A DNA stretch of 45,557 bases from Geothermovivens sp964644845 (lineage in GTDB: Bacteria; Zhuqueibacterota; Zhuqueibacteria; Oleimicrobiales; Geothermoviventaceae), in assembly GCA_964644845.1 (NCBI GenBank), contig CAZXXS010000070.1, positions 1-45,557 of the forward strand. Reading direction: 5' to 3'. This document shows positions 1 through 8,900 of this stretch, piece by piece; position 1 is the first letter of the stretch; each line of letters starts with the position of its first letter. The notes beneath the pieces were generated by a model, which worked only from the letters and a program-made list of their open reading frames with translations, had not been told where the DNA came from and did no database searches. Made by a program: the position numbers and the translations under genes.

Positions 1-125
1 AGATTGTGTGGCACAAGCGATTTAGCCAGCGTATTCCCGCAGCCTCGCGAAATCCCAAAGCAGTGGTAAAGGCGTTGAGTGAAGGGGTGAAAAAGATTGC
101 GGAGGAAATTAGCCAGAGCAAGTAG
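1..125 (+). CDS. 3' end of a gene cut by the window edge (possible ABC-transport auxiliary lipoprotein)
   Basis: An open frame enters from the left edge (codons in phase with base 3) and ends at TAG 123-125, giving about 40 residues that finish with an amphipathic helix (AVVKALSEGVKKIAEEIS). That kind of ending, a short basic stretch followed by a helix in a 'dp.avv.al.ea...la' pattern, is reminiscent of ABC-type transport auxiliary lipoproteins (PqiC/LptE-like). Forty residues are too few to be sure. There is no visible terminator directly behind it. The family call is a guess; the coding status is moderately supported. Confidence 0.4.
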   Translation, partial: IVWHKRFSQRIPAASRNPKAVVKALSEGVKKIAEEISQSK

Positions 126-589
126 CTGTGATGTCTTGCGCGGGCAACTGCAGCGAGGGGAAGCGCTGTAGAATCGCATTTCCAGTGAACACTTGCAGGC
201 GCACGCGTTTCGCAGGTAGGCTCGCATCGTTGGTAGCGCGGGCTCCGACAACGCGGGGAACGTGGACACAGCCAAGACAATTTACGACCGTCGGTTCGGT
301 CGCGGGGAGATTGAGTTGACCGTGGGGAGGCCATTCGTCAGCAACGGTTTCCAGCCCGTGTAGCTTACGTCCTGAAAAACGCAATCAAAAAGGGAACTCC
401 AGTGCGTGTCCACAGCTTGGACCCGGTCGTTTCTCAGGGTGAGCGGTCTGACTGTGCGCTTCAGAGAAAGTCGGAACCTGCGCGACGGCACATTGTAGTA
501 CACGCCTAGCCTCTGAGGTATCCCTCGTGCCGTGCGGTCTAAGCGTTGCCAACAACTGCCGCAAGCTACGGACGGAAAGGAGGTTCGAC
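126..589. other. intergenic region before the repeat protein gene
   Basis: 464 bases with no convincing gene. Short frames on both strands have no ribosome site and random-looking composition. The region must hold the promoter of the following + strand gene, but no clear -35/-10 pair or sigma-54 element was recognised. Confidence 0.5.
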
Positions 590-2287
590 ATGAAAACCGC
601 CGTCATCGCGACTCTCACAATCCTTGCAAATAACGCCTTTTCGCAGCCGGCGTGGCATGAATGCTTTCCACGTGTACAGATGTCCTCAAGGGACGTGCAG
701 GATACATTTTTGCCACCCGGCAATAGGGCTCTTCAACATATCTCGAGCCCCACTGTTCTTTTGCCCGACTTCCGCTCGTGGTTTCCTGCGCCCAACCTCG
801 CAGTGCAAACAGTTCCCAACCCGCGCATCCTGGACGCCATCGTTCCCGACTTCCAGGTGAACGAGAACACCGGCCGGTGCAATCACTACCATCCAGCTAT
901 TGCGGCCACAAGCGAAATCTTTGTGGCTGTCTGGATAGATGAGCGCAATGGGAACTTCGACATCTATGCCCAGCGCTTCACCTCTGATGGCAATCCCATT
1001 GGAGCGAACTTCCAGGTCAACGACGATGAGGGAAGTGCTGTCCAGGATTTGCCGTCTGTCGCGATTGCAGCCGACGGCGCTTTCATCGTTGCATGGAAAG
1101 ACAACCGTAACAGCGATTGGGACATCTACGCTCAGCGGTTCGATCCGAACGGGAATCCCATCGGAACTAACTTCCGCGTCAACAACGACGAGGGGAACGC
1201 TAACCAGGGTTCACCATCCCTCGCAACCTTCGCCAACGGTAGTTTCGTCATCGCATGGGCGGACCAGCGCAGTGGTAACTTCGACATTTACGCCCAGCGC
1301 TTCGATCCCAGCGGGAACCCCATTGGAAACAACCTCCGCATCAATGACGATGGGGGTACCGCTTACCAATCTTGGCCATCCCTTGCTGCTACACCCGACG
1401 GTGCCTTCGTCGTCGCATGGTCAGACCAGCGCAACGGCAATTCCGACATTTACGCCCAGCGCTTCGATCCCAGTGGGAACCCCATTGGGGCCAACTTCCG
1501 CGTCAATGACGATGAGGGAACCGCTTACCAGTCTTGGCCATCCCTTGCCAGCACGCCCAACGGCGCCTTTGTCGCTACATGGCCGGACCAACGCGGCGGC
1601 AATTTCGACATCTACAGCCAGCGCTTCGACTCCAACGGAACCCCTATCGGAACCAACTTCCGGGTCAATGATGACAAGGGAGCTGCCAACCAAGGTGCGC
1701 CAGCCGTCGCCGCCTTACCTGACGGTGCTTTCATCGTCGTATGGGCAGACGACCGCAACGGCTACAGCGACGTCTACGCTCAGCGGTTCGACGCCTACGG
1801 AAATGCTATCGGAGCGAATTTCGTGGTGACGGCAAATCGGCAAAGAGCACAGAAGGAACCCGACGTGGCTCTTTACAACGGCCGCATCTACAACATCTGG
1901 ATCACCAACCACGTCGGGACAACCGGCTGGGACATCTGGGCCAACGTGCTCGAGTGGGATAATCCTTCCCCAACACGTGTTCTTTCCAGCAGACCCAATG
2001 TGCCGGCGCATTTCACACTCCAACCCGCCTACCCTAACCCGTTCAACAGCTGTACCACCGTTGCCTTTAGTTTGCCAACGCCCGCCAGCGTGAATCTCAG
2101 CGTCTACAACGCACACGGGAGGAGAGTCCGTATTCTGTTCAACGGTAGTCTGAACGCAGGGGTACACCGGATCACGTGGGATGCCACAGACGACCACGGC
2201 TCCAAGGTCACAAGCGGTTTGTACTTTTGCAGGGCTACTGTGGATGGGCAACAACTTGGAGTAGCGAAGTTGCTGTACGTAAGGTAG
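590..2287 (+). CDS. secreted seven-repeat (beta-propeller-like) protein with C-terminal sorting domain
   Basis: 565 aa from ATG 590, chosen because AAAGGAGGT (576-584) lies 5 nt upstream and the first residues form a signal peptide (MKTAVIATLTILANNAFSQ). An in-frame codon 63 nt earlier lacks both. After a linker of about 65 residues come six nearly identical 53-54-residue units (core D-I-Y-A-Q-R-F-D..G-N-P-I-G) and a degenerate seventh, suggesting a seven-bladed propeller. The last 85 residues form a FlgD-Ig/T9SS type A-like domain (YPNPFN, then WDATDDHG, SGLYF, ending in AKLLYVR). The protein is probably exported and anchored or released at the cell surface. The ligand is unknown. It is one of the few + strand genes here and converges on the ceramidase-like gene. 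Confidence 0.88.
   Translation: MKTAVIATLTILANNAFSQPAWHECFPRVQMSSRDVQDTFLPPGNRALQHISSPTVLLPDFRSWFPAPNLAVQTVPNPRILDAIVPDFQVNENTGRCNHYHPAIAATSEIFVAVWIDERNGNFDIYAQRFTSDGNPIGANFQVNDDEGSAVQDLPSVAIAADGAFIVAWKDNRNSDWDIYAQRFDPNGNPIGTNFRVNNDEGNANQGSPSLATFANGSFVIAWADQRSGNFDIYAQRFDPSGNPIGNNLRINDDGGTAYQSWPSLAATPDGAFVVAWSDQRNGNSDIYAQRFDPSGNPIGANFRVNDDEGTAYQSWPSLASTPNGAFVATWPDQRGGNFDIYSQRFDSNGTPIGTNFRVNDDKGAANQGAPAVAALPDGAFIVVWADDRNGYSDVYAQRFDAYGNAIGANFVVTANRQRAQKEPDVALYNGRIYNIWITNHVGTTGWDIWANVLEWDNPSPTRVLSSRPNVPAHFTLQPAYPNPFNSCTTVAFSLPTPASVNLSVYNAHGRRVRILFNGSLNAGVHRITWDATDDHGSKVTSGLYFCRATVDGQQLGVAKLLYVR
851..1819 (+). repeat. tandem coding repeat, 162-nt period, six units
   Basis: Units begin at 851, 1010, 1172, 1334, 1496 and 1658, and a diverged seventh at 1820. 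The first unit is 159 nt; the next five are exactly 162 nt with no indels. The conserved core cagcg(c/g)ttcgatcc is close to identical between units 3 and 4. This conservation at DNA level also opens a long spurious frame in a second reading frame (939-1829). Confidence 0.9.
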
Positions 2288-2371
2288 CGCTACGAGGATA
2301 GAGTCTGGCACAAGCCTGGCGGGGGATATTTATTCACTTCCCCTCGCCCGGCTCTCTCGGAACTCGTAGCG
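2288..2371. terminator. long stem-loop between convergent genes
   Basis: CGCTACGAG (2288-2296), starting at the first base after the TAG stop, pairs perfectly with CTCGTAGCG (2363-2371). A second stem lies inside it (GGCGGGGGA with TCCCCTCGCC, one bulge, loop tatttattcact). There is no U-tract. It sits between converging genes and probably ends or protects the upstream mRNA. Confidence 0.5.
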
Positions 2372-2456
2372 AATTCTTGCACAAGCTTGCAAAGCCTACA
2401 CGAGATGATCAATCGCTTCGGTTTGCCGAAAACGGCTCTCTGGCCTAATTCGGTGC

Positions 2457-3857
2457 TCAGGGAGCTGTCTCCATCACCCCTTCCACCTGCGGACTGGCGC
2501 CCACCTCCCGAGCGAGTTCCAGCACTGCTCCCATGATTCGCCACTCCACATCGGCCCGCCAGGTGTTCGGCAAATCGTAAACCATCTGGGATGTTGCCCC
2601 TTCGTACCCTCCCTCCCGTAACACACGTGTCGACGGAATGTAAGCCATCACATCGTTGGTGTAGCCGAACACAAAGGTCTGCTGACCGAACACACGCTTG
2701 ATCTCCAGCGCGTAGTCAATCACCGGCTCTCCGCCCAGCGCCACCAACAGCTGATCCCCCAAACGCCACACCTGAACCGGGTACGGGTACTCGCGCGGCA
2801 TCTCGGCACCTGCTTCAAGCCGCTCGAGCATACGCGCGGCCCAGTCTTTCTGCCACCCCTCAGCCTTCGCGAGGAATCGCTTCAGTTCTGCTTTGCTCGG
2901 CGCGGGATCCAGGGCGAGGGGAATCTCACGATAGGCCATTCTCAGAATCGGCTTCAATGTCCGCAAAGGCTCTTCCAGTACTCGCTCCACAGCAACAGCA
3001 AGTTCGCGACCGTACTGTCGAGCCAGCGGCACAGACCGGCGTGGGAGTGGGTTTTGATCCCCTGCACAGCCCTGGAAGAACAAGGCAGTCGCCTCCGGGA
3101 AATCCTTCTCCAACGCGAGCTGGGCAAACCCCGGGTAGTCGCCGGACCACTTGTAGGTGTTCAACACCGTGCCGTGACAGGCGTAACCAAATGCCAGTGC
3201 ACGCAACGCACCACCCGGACTCCGCACCTCCAACACCGGCACGTCGTGCTGATTCGGTCCCGCCAGTTCAGCCTGCAGGTCCAGTGGAAACAGCTTTCCG
3301 TTGTTGCGACGGTTCACCTGGAAACGAACCACACCGTTTCCGGCGCGCAGAACTACCGGCCTCAAGTCCTCCAGAGCTTCTCCGACGACTTTCACGACCT
3401 TGTCTTCAAGAGCGTCGGTGTAGCGATCGATGGCCTGTACGTGTACAGGATGGAGATGGTAAATGTAATTCCATCTGCCGCGGATGGCTGGTCCCGTGTG
3501 CGTGTGTGAGCTGTTCAAAAGTACCTGCGCTCGCGACAACTCGAAACGGCGCGCAAGACGATTACGAATCGTGTCCGAAATGGCCCGCGGGTAACCAATC
3601 AGATCCGAGGCGATCAACACCCCTCGGTGTCCCAAACTGTCTTCCAGAACAAGCGCCTTCACCCAAAGTTTGGTCAGCGTACCCGTGGCGGCGTGAGTCC
3701 GGTCGGCGTATCCGGCCAACCACAGCGTATCTTCGGGGGTAATTTCCACCCGGGCCACACCAGCACGCCATCCTTTCGCAGATGCCACACGGGCGAAGTT
3801 GACTAAGCAGAAGAGAATCAGCATTCCCCCACTCATGGCAAGCAGAATTCGCCGCAT
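2457..3857 (-). CDS. exported neutral/alkaline ceramidase-family protein (catalytic Ser not conserved)
   Basis: 466 aa from ATG 3857, preceded by GGGAGAAAGGAA and opening with a signal peptide (MRRILLAMSGGMLILFCLVN, cut near ASA-KGW). The body matches the N-terminal alkaline-ceramidase fold. It has the early GVARVEITPED strand, SSHTHTG (His about 118/120), GYACHG (His about 228), GGEPVIDY (Glu) and NDVMAYIPS (Tyr), which correspond to the four zinc ligands of neutral ceramidases. Where those enzymes have the nucleophile in GDVSPN, this protein has GCAGDQNP (about 264-270), so the serine is absent. The C-terminal Ig-like domain of true ceramidases is also missing (family usually 650-750 aa). 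It is better seen as a periplasmic zinc hydrolase of unknown substrate. Confidence 0.8.
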   Translation of the reverse strand: MRRILLAMSGGMLILFCLVNFARVASAKGWRAGVARVEITPEDTLWLAGYADRTHAATGTLTKLWVKALVLEDSLGHRGVLIASDLIGYPRAISDTIRNRLARRFELSRAQVLLNSSHTHTGPAIRGRWNYIYHLHPVHVQAIDRYTDALEDKVVKVVGEALEDLRPVVLRAGNGVVRFQVNRRNNGKLFPLDLQAELAGPNQHDVPVLEVRSPGGALRALAFGYACHGTVLNTYKWSGDYPGFAQLALEKDFPEATALFFQGCAGDQNPLPRRSVPLARQYGRELAVAVERVLEEPLRTLKPILRMAYREIPLALDPAPSKAELKRFLAKAEGWQKDWAARMLERLEAGAEMPREYPYPVQVWRLGDQLLVALGGEPVIDYALEIKRVFGQQTFVFGYTNDVMAYIPSTRVLREGGYEGATSQMVYDLPNTWRADVEWRIMGAVLELAREVGASPQVEGVMETAP

Positions 3858-4032
3858 TTCCTTTCTCCCTCTCAATCTGGCGTCCACACGACGCGCGTCC
3901 TGTGACGCGTCTCCCGGCACACCGCTGTCGCGCACGGTCTCTACTGAAGCCACGCGCCTCCCAAATCGCTCAGAAAGAATCGGTCAAACACGTGCTTCCT
4001 GGATCGGATGTCGTGACCCCGGCAGCGCTCGC

Positions 4033-5448
4033 CTACTCCCACACCGTCACGGCGTACATTGGATCCCACGGAGGAAGCACCACAGGCTTTGTCTTGAGCA
4101 CGTCCAGTACACGCTTCGGCAGGTACTTCTTGTGAACGATGGCCGCGTACACGTACTCGTCGAACCAGCGGTCGTCCATTCTTAGAAAGCCCTTGTCGCC
4201 TACTTTCGTACCCCAACTGTTTTCCACCAGCCACTTCACCGGTTTTCCATTCAACGTGTCGACGCCGACAAAAACCATCGCGTGCGTGGGGATGCTGTCG
4301 TGGTACAGAATTCGCTCAGCCTTGGACATGCCGAAATCCACACCGAGCAAAGCGCTGTAGTCGTAGATGCCAGGCGACATGATGCCGCGTTTGGTGTAAT
4401 CCTCCTGCCCTACGTCGCACCCGAACCAGACGGGCTGGTCGTTGAGAATCATTTTCAGCGTGCACTGCTTCAGCACCTCGCTGCCAACGTTCACAAACGT
4501 CATGTTCGGCCGGTCGTACAGGTCACGATCGAAGGTGATCTCGTAGAGCTTCCCGTAGGGACGCGTCGGGCAGTTAATCAGGTAGACGTAGTCGCTCAGA
4601 TCAAAATCCACAACCTCTTTGTAGAACTGCTGGGGCGTGTAGGTTTTCAACTCACTTAGGTTTCCGTCCTTGTCCTTGTAGCGCCACTGGAACTGCGTTG
4701 GCGGCACCCCCATGCAAATGGCCAGCACCCGGTAGACATCTTTTAGCATTTCCTTTTTGGCTGCCCTCAAGTCGGAAAGCGTCTTTCCCTCCCTCGCCAT
4801 CGTGCGCAGCTTCGCAGCGTCCCGTCGCAGAAGTTTGGCAAGCAAATGGTTCATCGTTCCCGTGTTCGAGGTGTGACGCGATTCCGGCATAACCTCTTTT
4901 GGCACCAAACCGTACTTGTTCACCAGATCCACCACCATGTTCCACTGGCCACCATCGGGGATCGGATGTTTCAAGAGCCATTCAACCTCCCTGTCCTGAA
5001 CATCACGATCGCGCCGTTCAATGATCGACTCCAGGAAAAGATTGGCCTTTTCCAGCTTGTCCCAAAAGAACAGGTAGCTTTCGGAGAATTCGAAGTTTTC
5101 CAGATTCAGCCTCCTGGCAACGTCCTGCCGGATGACGTTCAACCCGGCAAAGAGCCAGCACCGTCCACTGCGGGCCTGATTCGTGATGCCGTGCGTTTTG
5201 ATCACGTGCGCGAACAGCGTGTCGCGTGGAGCCAGGAGTTGACGGTTAATGGCCAGGGCCCGTAAATCGTTCGCCGTGACCGCGTTCATGATGGCCCGGG
5301 TTGGCGCATTCAACTTGAACGAAGCGCGCAACTCCTGGAGAGTGGCCATTTGCAGCCCACCGACTCCACCGCTACCAGCAAAGCTTCCCTGTGCACAGCA
5401 AAGGGCCAGAACTACCGCAACGAGACAACGGGTGAACGTTTTTCGCAT
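4033..5448 (-). CDS. exported C1-family cysteine peptidase (bleomycin hydrolase / aminopeptidase C type)
   Basis: 471 aa. ATG 5448 is chosen because TCGGAGGTAACC precedes it and a signal peptide follows (MRKTFTRCLVAVVLALCCAQ, ending GSFA). The catalytic set of the C1B papain-like peptidases is complete: Gln91 in GITNQ, Cys97 in SGRCWLF, His389 in THAMVF and Asn410 in ENSWG. Bleomycin hydrolases and PepC are normally cytosolic hexameric aminopeptidases of about 440-460 aa. The extra N-terminus here is an export signal, so this copy should act in the periplasm or outside the cell on peptides. It is flanked by two other exported enzymes on the same strand, with 175-195 bp gaps. Confidence in the family is high; the location is inferred from the signal peptide. 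Confidence 0.9.
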   Translation of the reverse strand: MRKTFTRCLVAVVLALCCAQGSFAGSGGVGGLQMATLQELRASFKLNAPTRAIMNAVTANDLRALAINRQLLAPRDTLFAHVIKTHGITNQARSGRCWLFAGLNVIRQDVARRLNLENFEFSESYLFFWDKLEKANLFLESIIERRDRDVQDREVEWLLKHPIPDGGQWNMVVDLVNKYGLVPKEVMPESRHTSNTGTMNHLLAKLLRRDAAKLRTMAREGKTLSDLRAAKKEMLKDVYRVLAICMGVPPTQFQWRYKDKDGNLSELKTYTPQQFYKEVVDFDLSDYVYLINCPTRPYGKLYEITFDRDLYDRPNMTFVNVGSEVLKQCTLKMILNDQPVWFGCDVGQEDYTKRGIMSPGIYDYSALLGVDFGMSKAERILYHDSIPTHAMVFVGVDTLNGKPVKWLVENSWGTKVGDKGFLRMDDRWFDEYVYAAIVHKKYLPKRVLDVLKTKPVVLPPWDPMYAVTVWE

Positions 5449-5643
5449 GGTTACCTCCGAAAGTAACCGAACCCGATTTCCGCAATGTTCGTCTGGCGAA
5501 CAGTCGCCGGCCCGTTTTGTCCAACTGCAGCTCACCTTCCCGCAACGTCAGCAGAAACCACCTCCTCGGCCGCCCACGTCGTTGACAATCGTTCAACGCT
5601 CGGGTACAGGCGTGTCCCCCAGCTCTGCACCCTGAAAGGGACA

Positions 5644-7011
5644 TCATGCCTGCGCAATTTCCTCCGCATGTTCCCGGATTTTTCGAATGGCCCTGGCGAT
5701 GTCGTCCATGTCCTGTCGCGTGCCGAGCAGCACGTACTGCGGTAACCAGACCGTTTCGTCGCAAACCCTGTCGTTGGCCGGGCACCGGTTGCGTTCCACG
5801 TAGGCGTCAAAATCGAGTTCATCTTTCGAGTAGAACGCCTGGAAGAGACGCGAAGTGAAGGCGTCTTTCAGGTAGGGCATCGTATTCAAAGGGCGGTACC
5901 CGCCGGAGCAAGGGACGCCTTCCGCCTGAAGCGCTTTCAGGAACTGGTCCCGCGAGAGCCCGCCGAAGGCCTTCGAGTCGATCCTGAACGGGAAGAGATG
6001 AAACGACGCAAGCGTTACGCCGTCCACGAGGCGATACGGCAGGATTCCCGGAATGTCTTGGATCTGGCTCTTCAGGTACTCGGCATTCTGATGGCGCAGG
6101 CGTGTTTCGGGCTCGAGACGTCTGAGCTGGGCCAGGCCGATGGCCGCTTGGTACTCGGTGGTACGGCACTTGGTCCCCACAATCACGTACTGGCCGGACA
6201 CATCCCCGACCATCGTACCGTAGGGACGCCCGAAATTGTGAAAGGAGAAGGCCCGGTCCATCAGTGCGTCGTCGTCGCTCACCAGAGCCCCGCCTTCTCC
6301 AATGGGCAAGTTCTTTGAGTTTTGAAAGCTGAATGCACCAAAGTCGCCAAAGGTACCCACCTTCTTGCCACGGATTTCGGCCAGGTGTGCCTGACAAGCG
6401 TCTTCCACAACCTTCAGGTTGTGTTTCCGGGCGATGCTTAGAATTTTCGGCATGTCGGCCGGCAAGCCCAGGATGTGCACCGGTAGAATGGCGCGCGTCC
6501 GGTCCGTGATTTTCGCTTCGATCTTGCTTGGATCGATCTGGAAGGTCTCCGGATCCACGTCGACGAAGACGGGCATGGCCCCGTTGAGCAAGATCGCATC
6601 GATGGTTGCGATGAACGTGTAAGGCGTCGTCAACACTTCGTCGCCCGGACCAACGTCGAGCACCCGAAGGGCCGTGATCAGCGCGTGGGTCCCGTTGGTC
6701 GTGGCTAAACAACGTTTCGCGCCGAGCGCTGCTGCCCACTTTCGCTCGAACTCCTCGACCACGCTTTTGCGCGACCACACGCCACTGCGCAGCACCTCGA
6801 GGACGCGAGGCTCGTCCGTTTTCGGGTACCAACGAGGCCAACGTGGCCAGGGCTTCGTCCGTACCGGCTTGCCGCCAAGTACGGCGGGTTTAGCCGCATC
6901 CTCTTTGCCGCTTGCGCTGGCCGTTGCGAAGCCACCAAAAAGCGACGCGCCGGCCACGCCCGCAGCTGTGTTGCGGACGAATTGCCGGCGCGTCCAGTTC
7001 CGCCGTCTCAT
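5644..7011 (-). CDS. DegT/DnrJ/EryC1/StrS-family PLP aminotransferase with Tat signal
   Basis: 455 aa. ATG 7011 has GGAGG 6 nt upstream and starts a twin-arginine leader (MRRRNWTRRQFVRNTAAGVA, then a hydrophobic stretch and ASASG). The mature part is a complete DegT-type fold-I PLP enzyme. The PLP lysine is present (Lys233 in NSKNLPIGEGG), as are the ring-stacking Asp204 region (VVEDACQAH), the phosphate-binding TNGTHAL and the late KCRTTEYQAAIG. Family members normally build amino sugars in the cytosol. Tat export of a folded, cofactor-loaded copy is therefore notable, and an alternative non-catalytic or amino-acid-related role is possible. The substrate cannot be read from the sequence. Confidence 0.88.
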   Translation of the reverse strand: MRRRNWTRRQFVRNTAAGVAGASLFGGFATASASGKEDAAKPAVLGGKPVRTKPWPRWPRWYPKTDEPRVLEVLRSGVWSRKSVVEEFERKWAAALGAKRCLATTNGTHALITALRVLDVGPGDEVLTTPYTFIATIDAILLNGAMPVFVDVDPETFQIDPSKIEAKITDRTRAILPVHILGLPADMPKILSIARKHNLKVVEDACQAHLAEIRGKKVGTFGDFGAFSFQNSKNLPIGEGGALVSDDDALMDRAFSFHNFGRPYGTMVGDVSGQYVIVGTKCRTTEYQAAIGLAQLRRLEPETRLRHQNAEYLKSQIQDIPGILPYRLVDGVTLASFHLFPFRIDSKAFGGLSRDQFLKALQAEGVPCSGGYRPLNTMPYLKDAFTSRLFQAFYSKDELDFDAYVERNRCPANDRVCDETVWLPQYVLLGTRQDMDDIARAIRKIREHAEEIAQA

Positions 7012-7448
7012 GGCCACCTCCTCAACGAAGGTCCTCTGCCGCTTTCTCGCCAGGAAGTTGGTGAATTGTCCGATTGAAGTCAATGGCAAAATGCTTCCCT
7101 TTCAGCTTTTTTGCCAAGAAACTACCGCGCCCGGGTGAACGTGCGGGGTCCCCCGCGTCGAGGATCGCAGGTGCCCGTCGACGAACACGCGCAAACGACC
7201 ACGCCTGACGCCGGCGAGGCCGGCTAACCCACGTCCGCGTTCATCCGCGGTGCAGACGGGACAGGACGACTCGTGACGGCAGGATGCTTTTGAAACCTAC
7301 CACTCGTACGAGGCCCCAAGCGAGTTCCGGCGGACAAGAAGAGGCAACAGCCGCACAGTGGGTGTCAAGCCAGCTGGTGCAGCTCCCTTTGGTCTGTGCT
7401 CATTCACCGCAGACCATTGTCACCAGCCCGTAACGGTCTCCTGTCCGT
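7012..7448. other. intergenic region between the MATE gene and the DegT-type gene
   Basis: 437 bases without a supported gene. The only structure seen is a hairpin at 7390-7416 (TGGTCTG with CAGACCA, extendable by a G-U and a G-C pair), about 33 nt behind the MATE stop and without a U-tract. It may be the 3' end of that mRNA. The promoter of the DegT-type gene must lie at the left side but was not recognised. Confidence 0.4.
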
Positions 7449-8900
7449 CTACTCCGCAGCGGGAGCGTCGGGAAGAGAAACCACGGAAGGAAGGACCGGC
7501 TCTTCGATCACACGCATGCTCTTCCATTTTCCGCCAAGGAACCGCAGGAGGAAGGCCAAGCCCAGCGTGATGATGTACACCGACGCGATTGTCCAAACGG
7601 TGTAGATGCCGGCACCAAGGTACGTCACTGCCACGTACACCGGCAGAACAAACACAAAGGTCGAGACTACCACGATCAATCGCATGACGAAACGGGTGTC
7701 CCCGGCCCCTTTGATCGCCGAGGCGAACACAATGTTCATCGTGTCGAACAGGGAGTACACCGCCACAAAACGAAGGAGCACACGGGTGAGGTCAGCAATG
7801 GGTTTGAAAGCTGCGGGCTCGGCCTGTGCAGCGAACGGTTTGACAAAAAGGCCCGGCGCGAGCACGTACAGGGCGGCCACACTGGCCATGTAGGCAAACG
7901 TCAAATGGAAACCGGACCACACGCTACGTTCGGCGAGGTCGGGACGATTTTCACCCAGGCGCTGCCCGACCAAAACCGAGATCGCGATGCCGAATCCCAG
8001 CATGGGCATGAAAGCCAGTGTGTTGATGTTGAACGCGATGTTTGTGGCAGCGAGGGGTACGGTACCCAGGCGTCCAACAAAGAGGAGAAAAGCTGTGAAT
8101 CCAAAGATGTCGAGGAAAAACTGCACACCGTTGGGCACCCCGTAGTACACCAGACGCCGAAAAAGCTCCGAATCAAAGCGCCAACTACCCAGGGTGTTGA
8201 AACGTCTGCGGCATGCAGGTCGAGCCAACATGGCGATGTAGAACAAAAACACAAAAACACCCGCCAGCACGGTCGCGACAGCTGCCCCTTTGACCCCCCA
8301 ACGAGGGAATCCCCACTTGCCAAAAATCAGCGCGTAGTCCAGCACCAGGTTCACAGCTGTCGCCAGCGCGTTCGCCCACATTACTGGCCAAACGTTGCCG
8401 CGTCCGGTGAAAAATCCGGCCAGCGCCGACGCGGCGATTCCGGGAAACGCACCCACGCACAGGATTTGGAAGTAGGTGATCTCGTAGATCCGTACAGCTT
8501 TCTCGTGCCCTACCACCCCAAAAAACCAGGGAGCAAGCGGGATCGTGGCGCCGATCACGACAGCCCCAATCACCGCAACGTACACTCCTTGCCACACCGC
8601 CGGGCCAATGCGTTCGTGGCGCTCCGCTCCGTAGTACTGAGCTACAAAAGTGTTGACGTAGCCCGCAGTCCCCAGGAAAAAGCTCATCAGGGTAAAATTG
8701 AGGATGCCGGCGGGCATGGCAGCCGCAATCGCTTCCGGCGAGTACCAGGTCAGGAACATCCGATCCACGAAGTGCTGTACCGACCACGCTCCCGTGCTCA
8801 AAATGAGCGGGACAGCGAGTGTAAGAAGCTCGCGGTACCCCCCTTCATCCTGCCAGCGCGCCCGGAGTGCCTTCACAGATGCCACCTCAGCTGGTGTCAA
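7449..8900 (-). CDS. MATE-family multidrug/sodium antiporter
   Basis: 483 aa with about 12 hydrophobic segments in the two six-helix bundles typical of the MATE (NorM/DinF-like) family. Family features include the N-terminal LLTLAVPLILST helix, the FVDRMFLTWYSPEA turn, and the repeated GVPNGVQFFLDIFGF at the start of the second half. It extrudes cationic compounds in exchange for Na+ or H+ at the inner membrane. The start is a TTG at 8900, with GTGAGGATTCC upstream. A GTG (V6) is the alternative. The gene is separated from the lon unit by a strong terminator (9044-9069), so it is probably transcribed on its own. Confidence 0.9.
   Translation of the reverse strand: MTPAEVASVKALRARWQDEGGYRELLTLAVPLILSTGAWSVQHFVDRMFLTWYSPEAIAAAMPAGILNFTLMSFFLGTAGYVNTFVAQYYGAERHERIGPAVWQGVYVAVIGAVVIGATIPLAPWFFGVVGHEKAVRIYEITYFQILCVGAFPGIAASALAGFFTGRGNVWPVMWANALATAVNLVLDYALIFGKWGFPRWGVKGAAVATVLAGVFVFLFYIAMLARPACRRRFNTLGSWRFDSELFRRLVYYGVPNGVQFFLDIFGFTAFLLFVGRLGTVPLAATNIAFNINTLAFMPMLGFGIAISVLVGQRLGENRPDLAERSVWSGFHLTFAYMASVAALYVLAPGLFVKPFAAQAEPAAFKPIADLTRVLLRFVAVYSLFDTMNIVFASAIKGAGDTRFVMRLIVVVSTFVFVLPVYVAVTYLGAGIYTVWTIASVYIITLGLAFLLRFLGGKWKSMRVIEEPVLPSVVSLPDAPAAE

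Noticed and set aside
939..1829. 296-codon + strand frame overlapping the repeat protein
   Set aside because: It is a second reading of the near-constant 162-nt repeat. It has no ribosome site and Ser/Thr/Pro-rich composition.
5819..6841. 340-codon minus-strand frame inside the DegT-type gene
   Set aside because: Same strand but a different frame, Arg/Gly-rich, whereas the overlapping frame carries all catalytic motifs.
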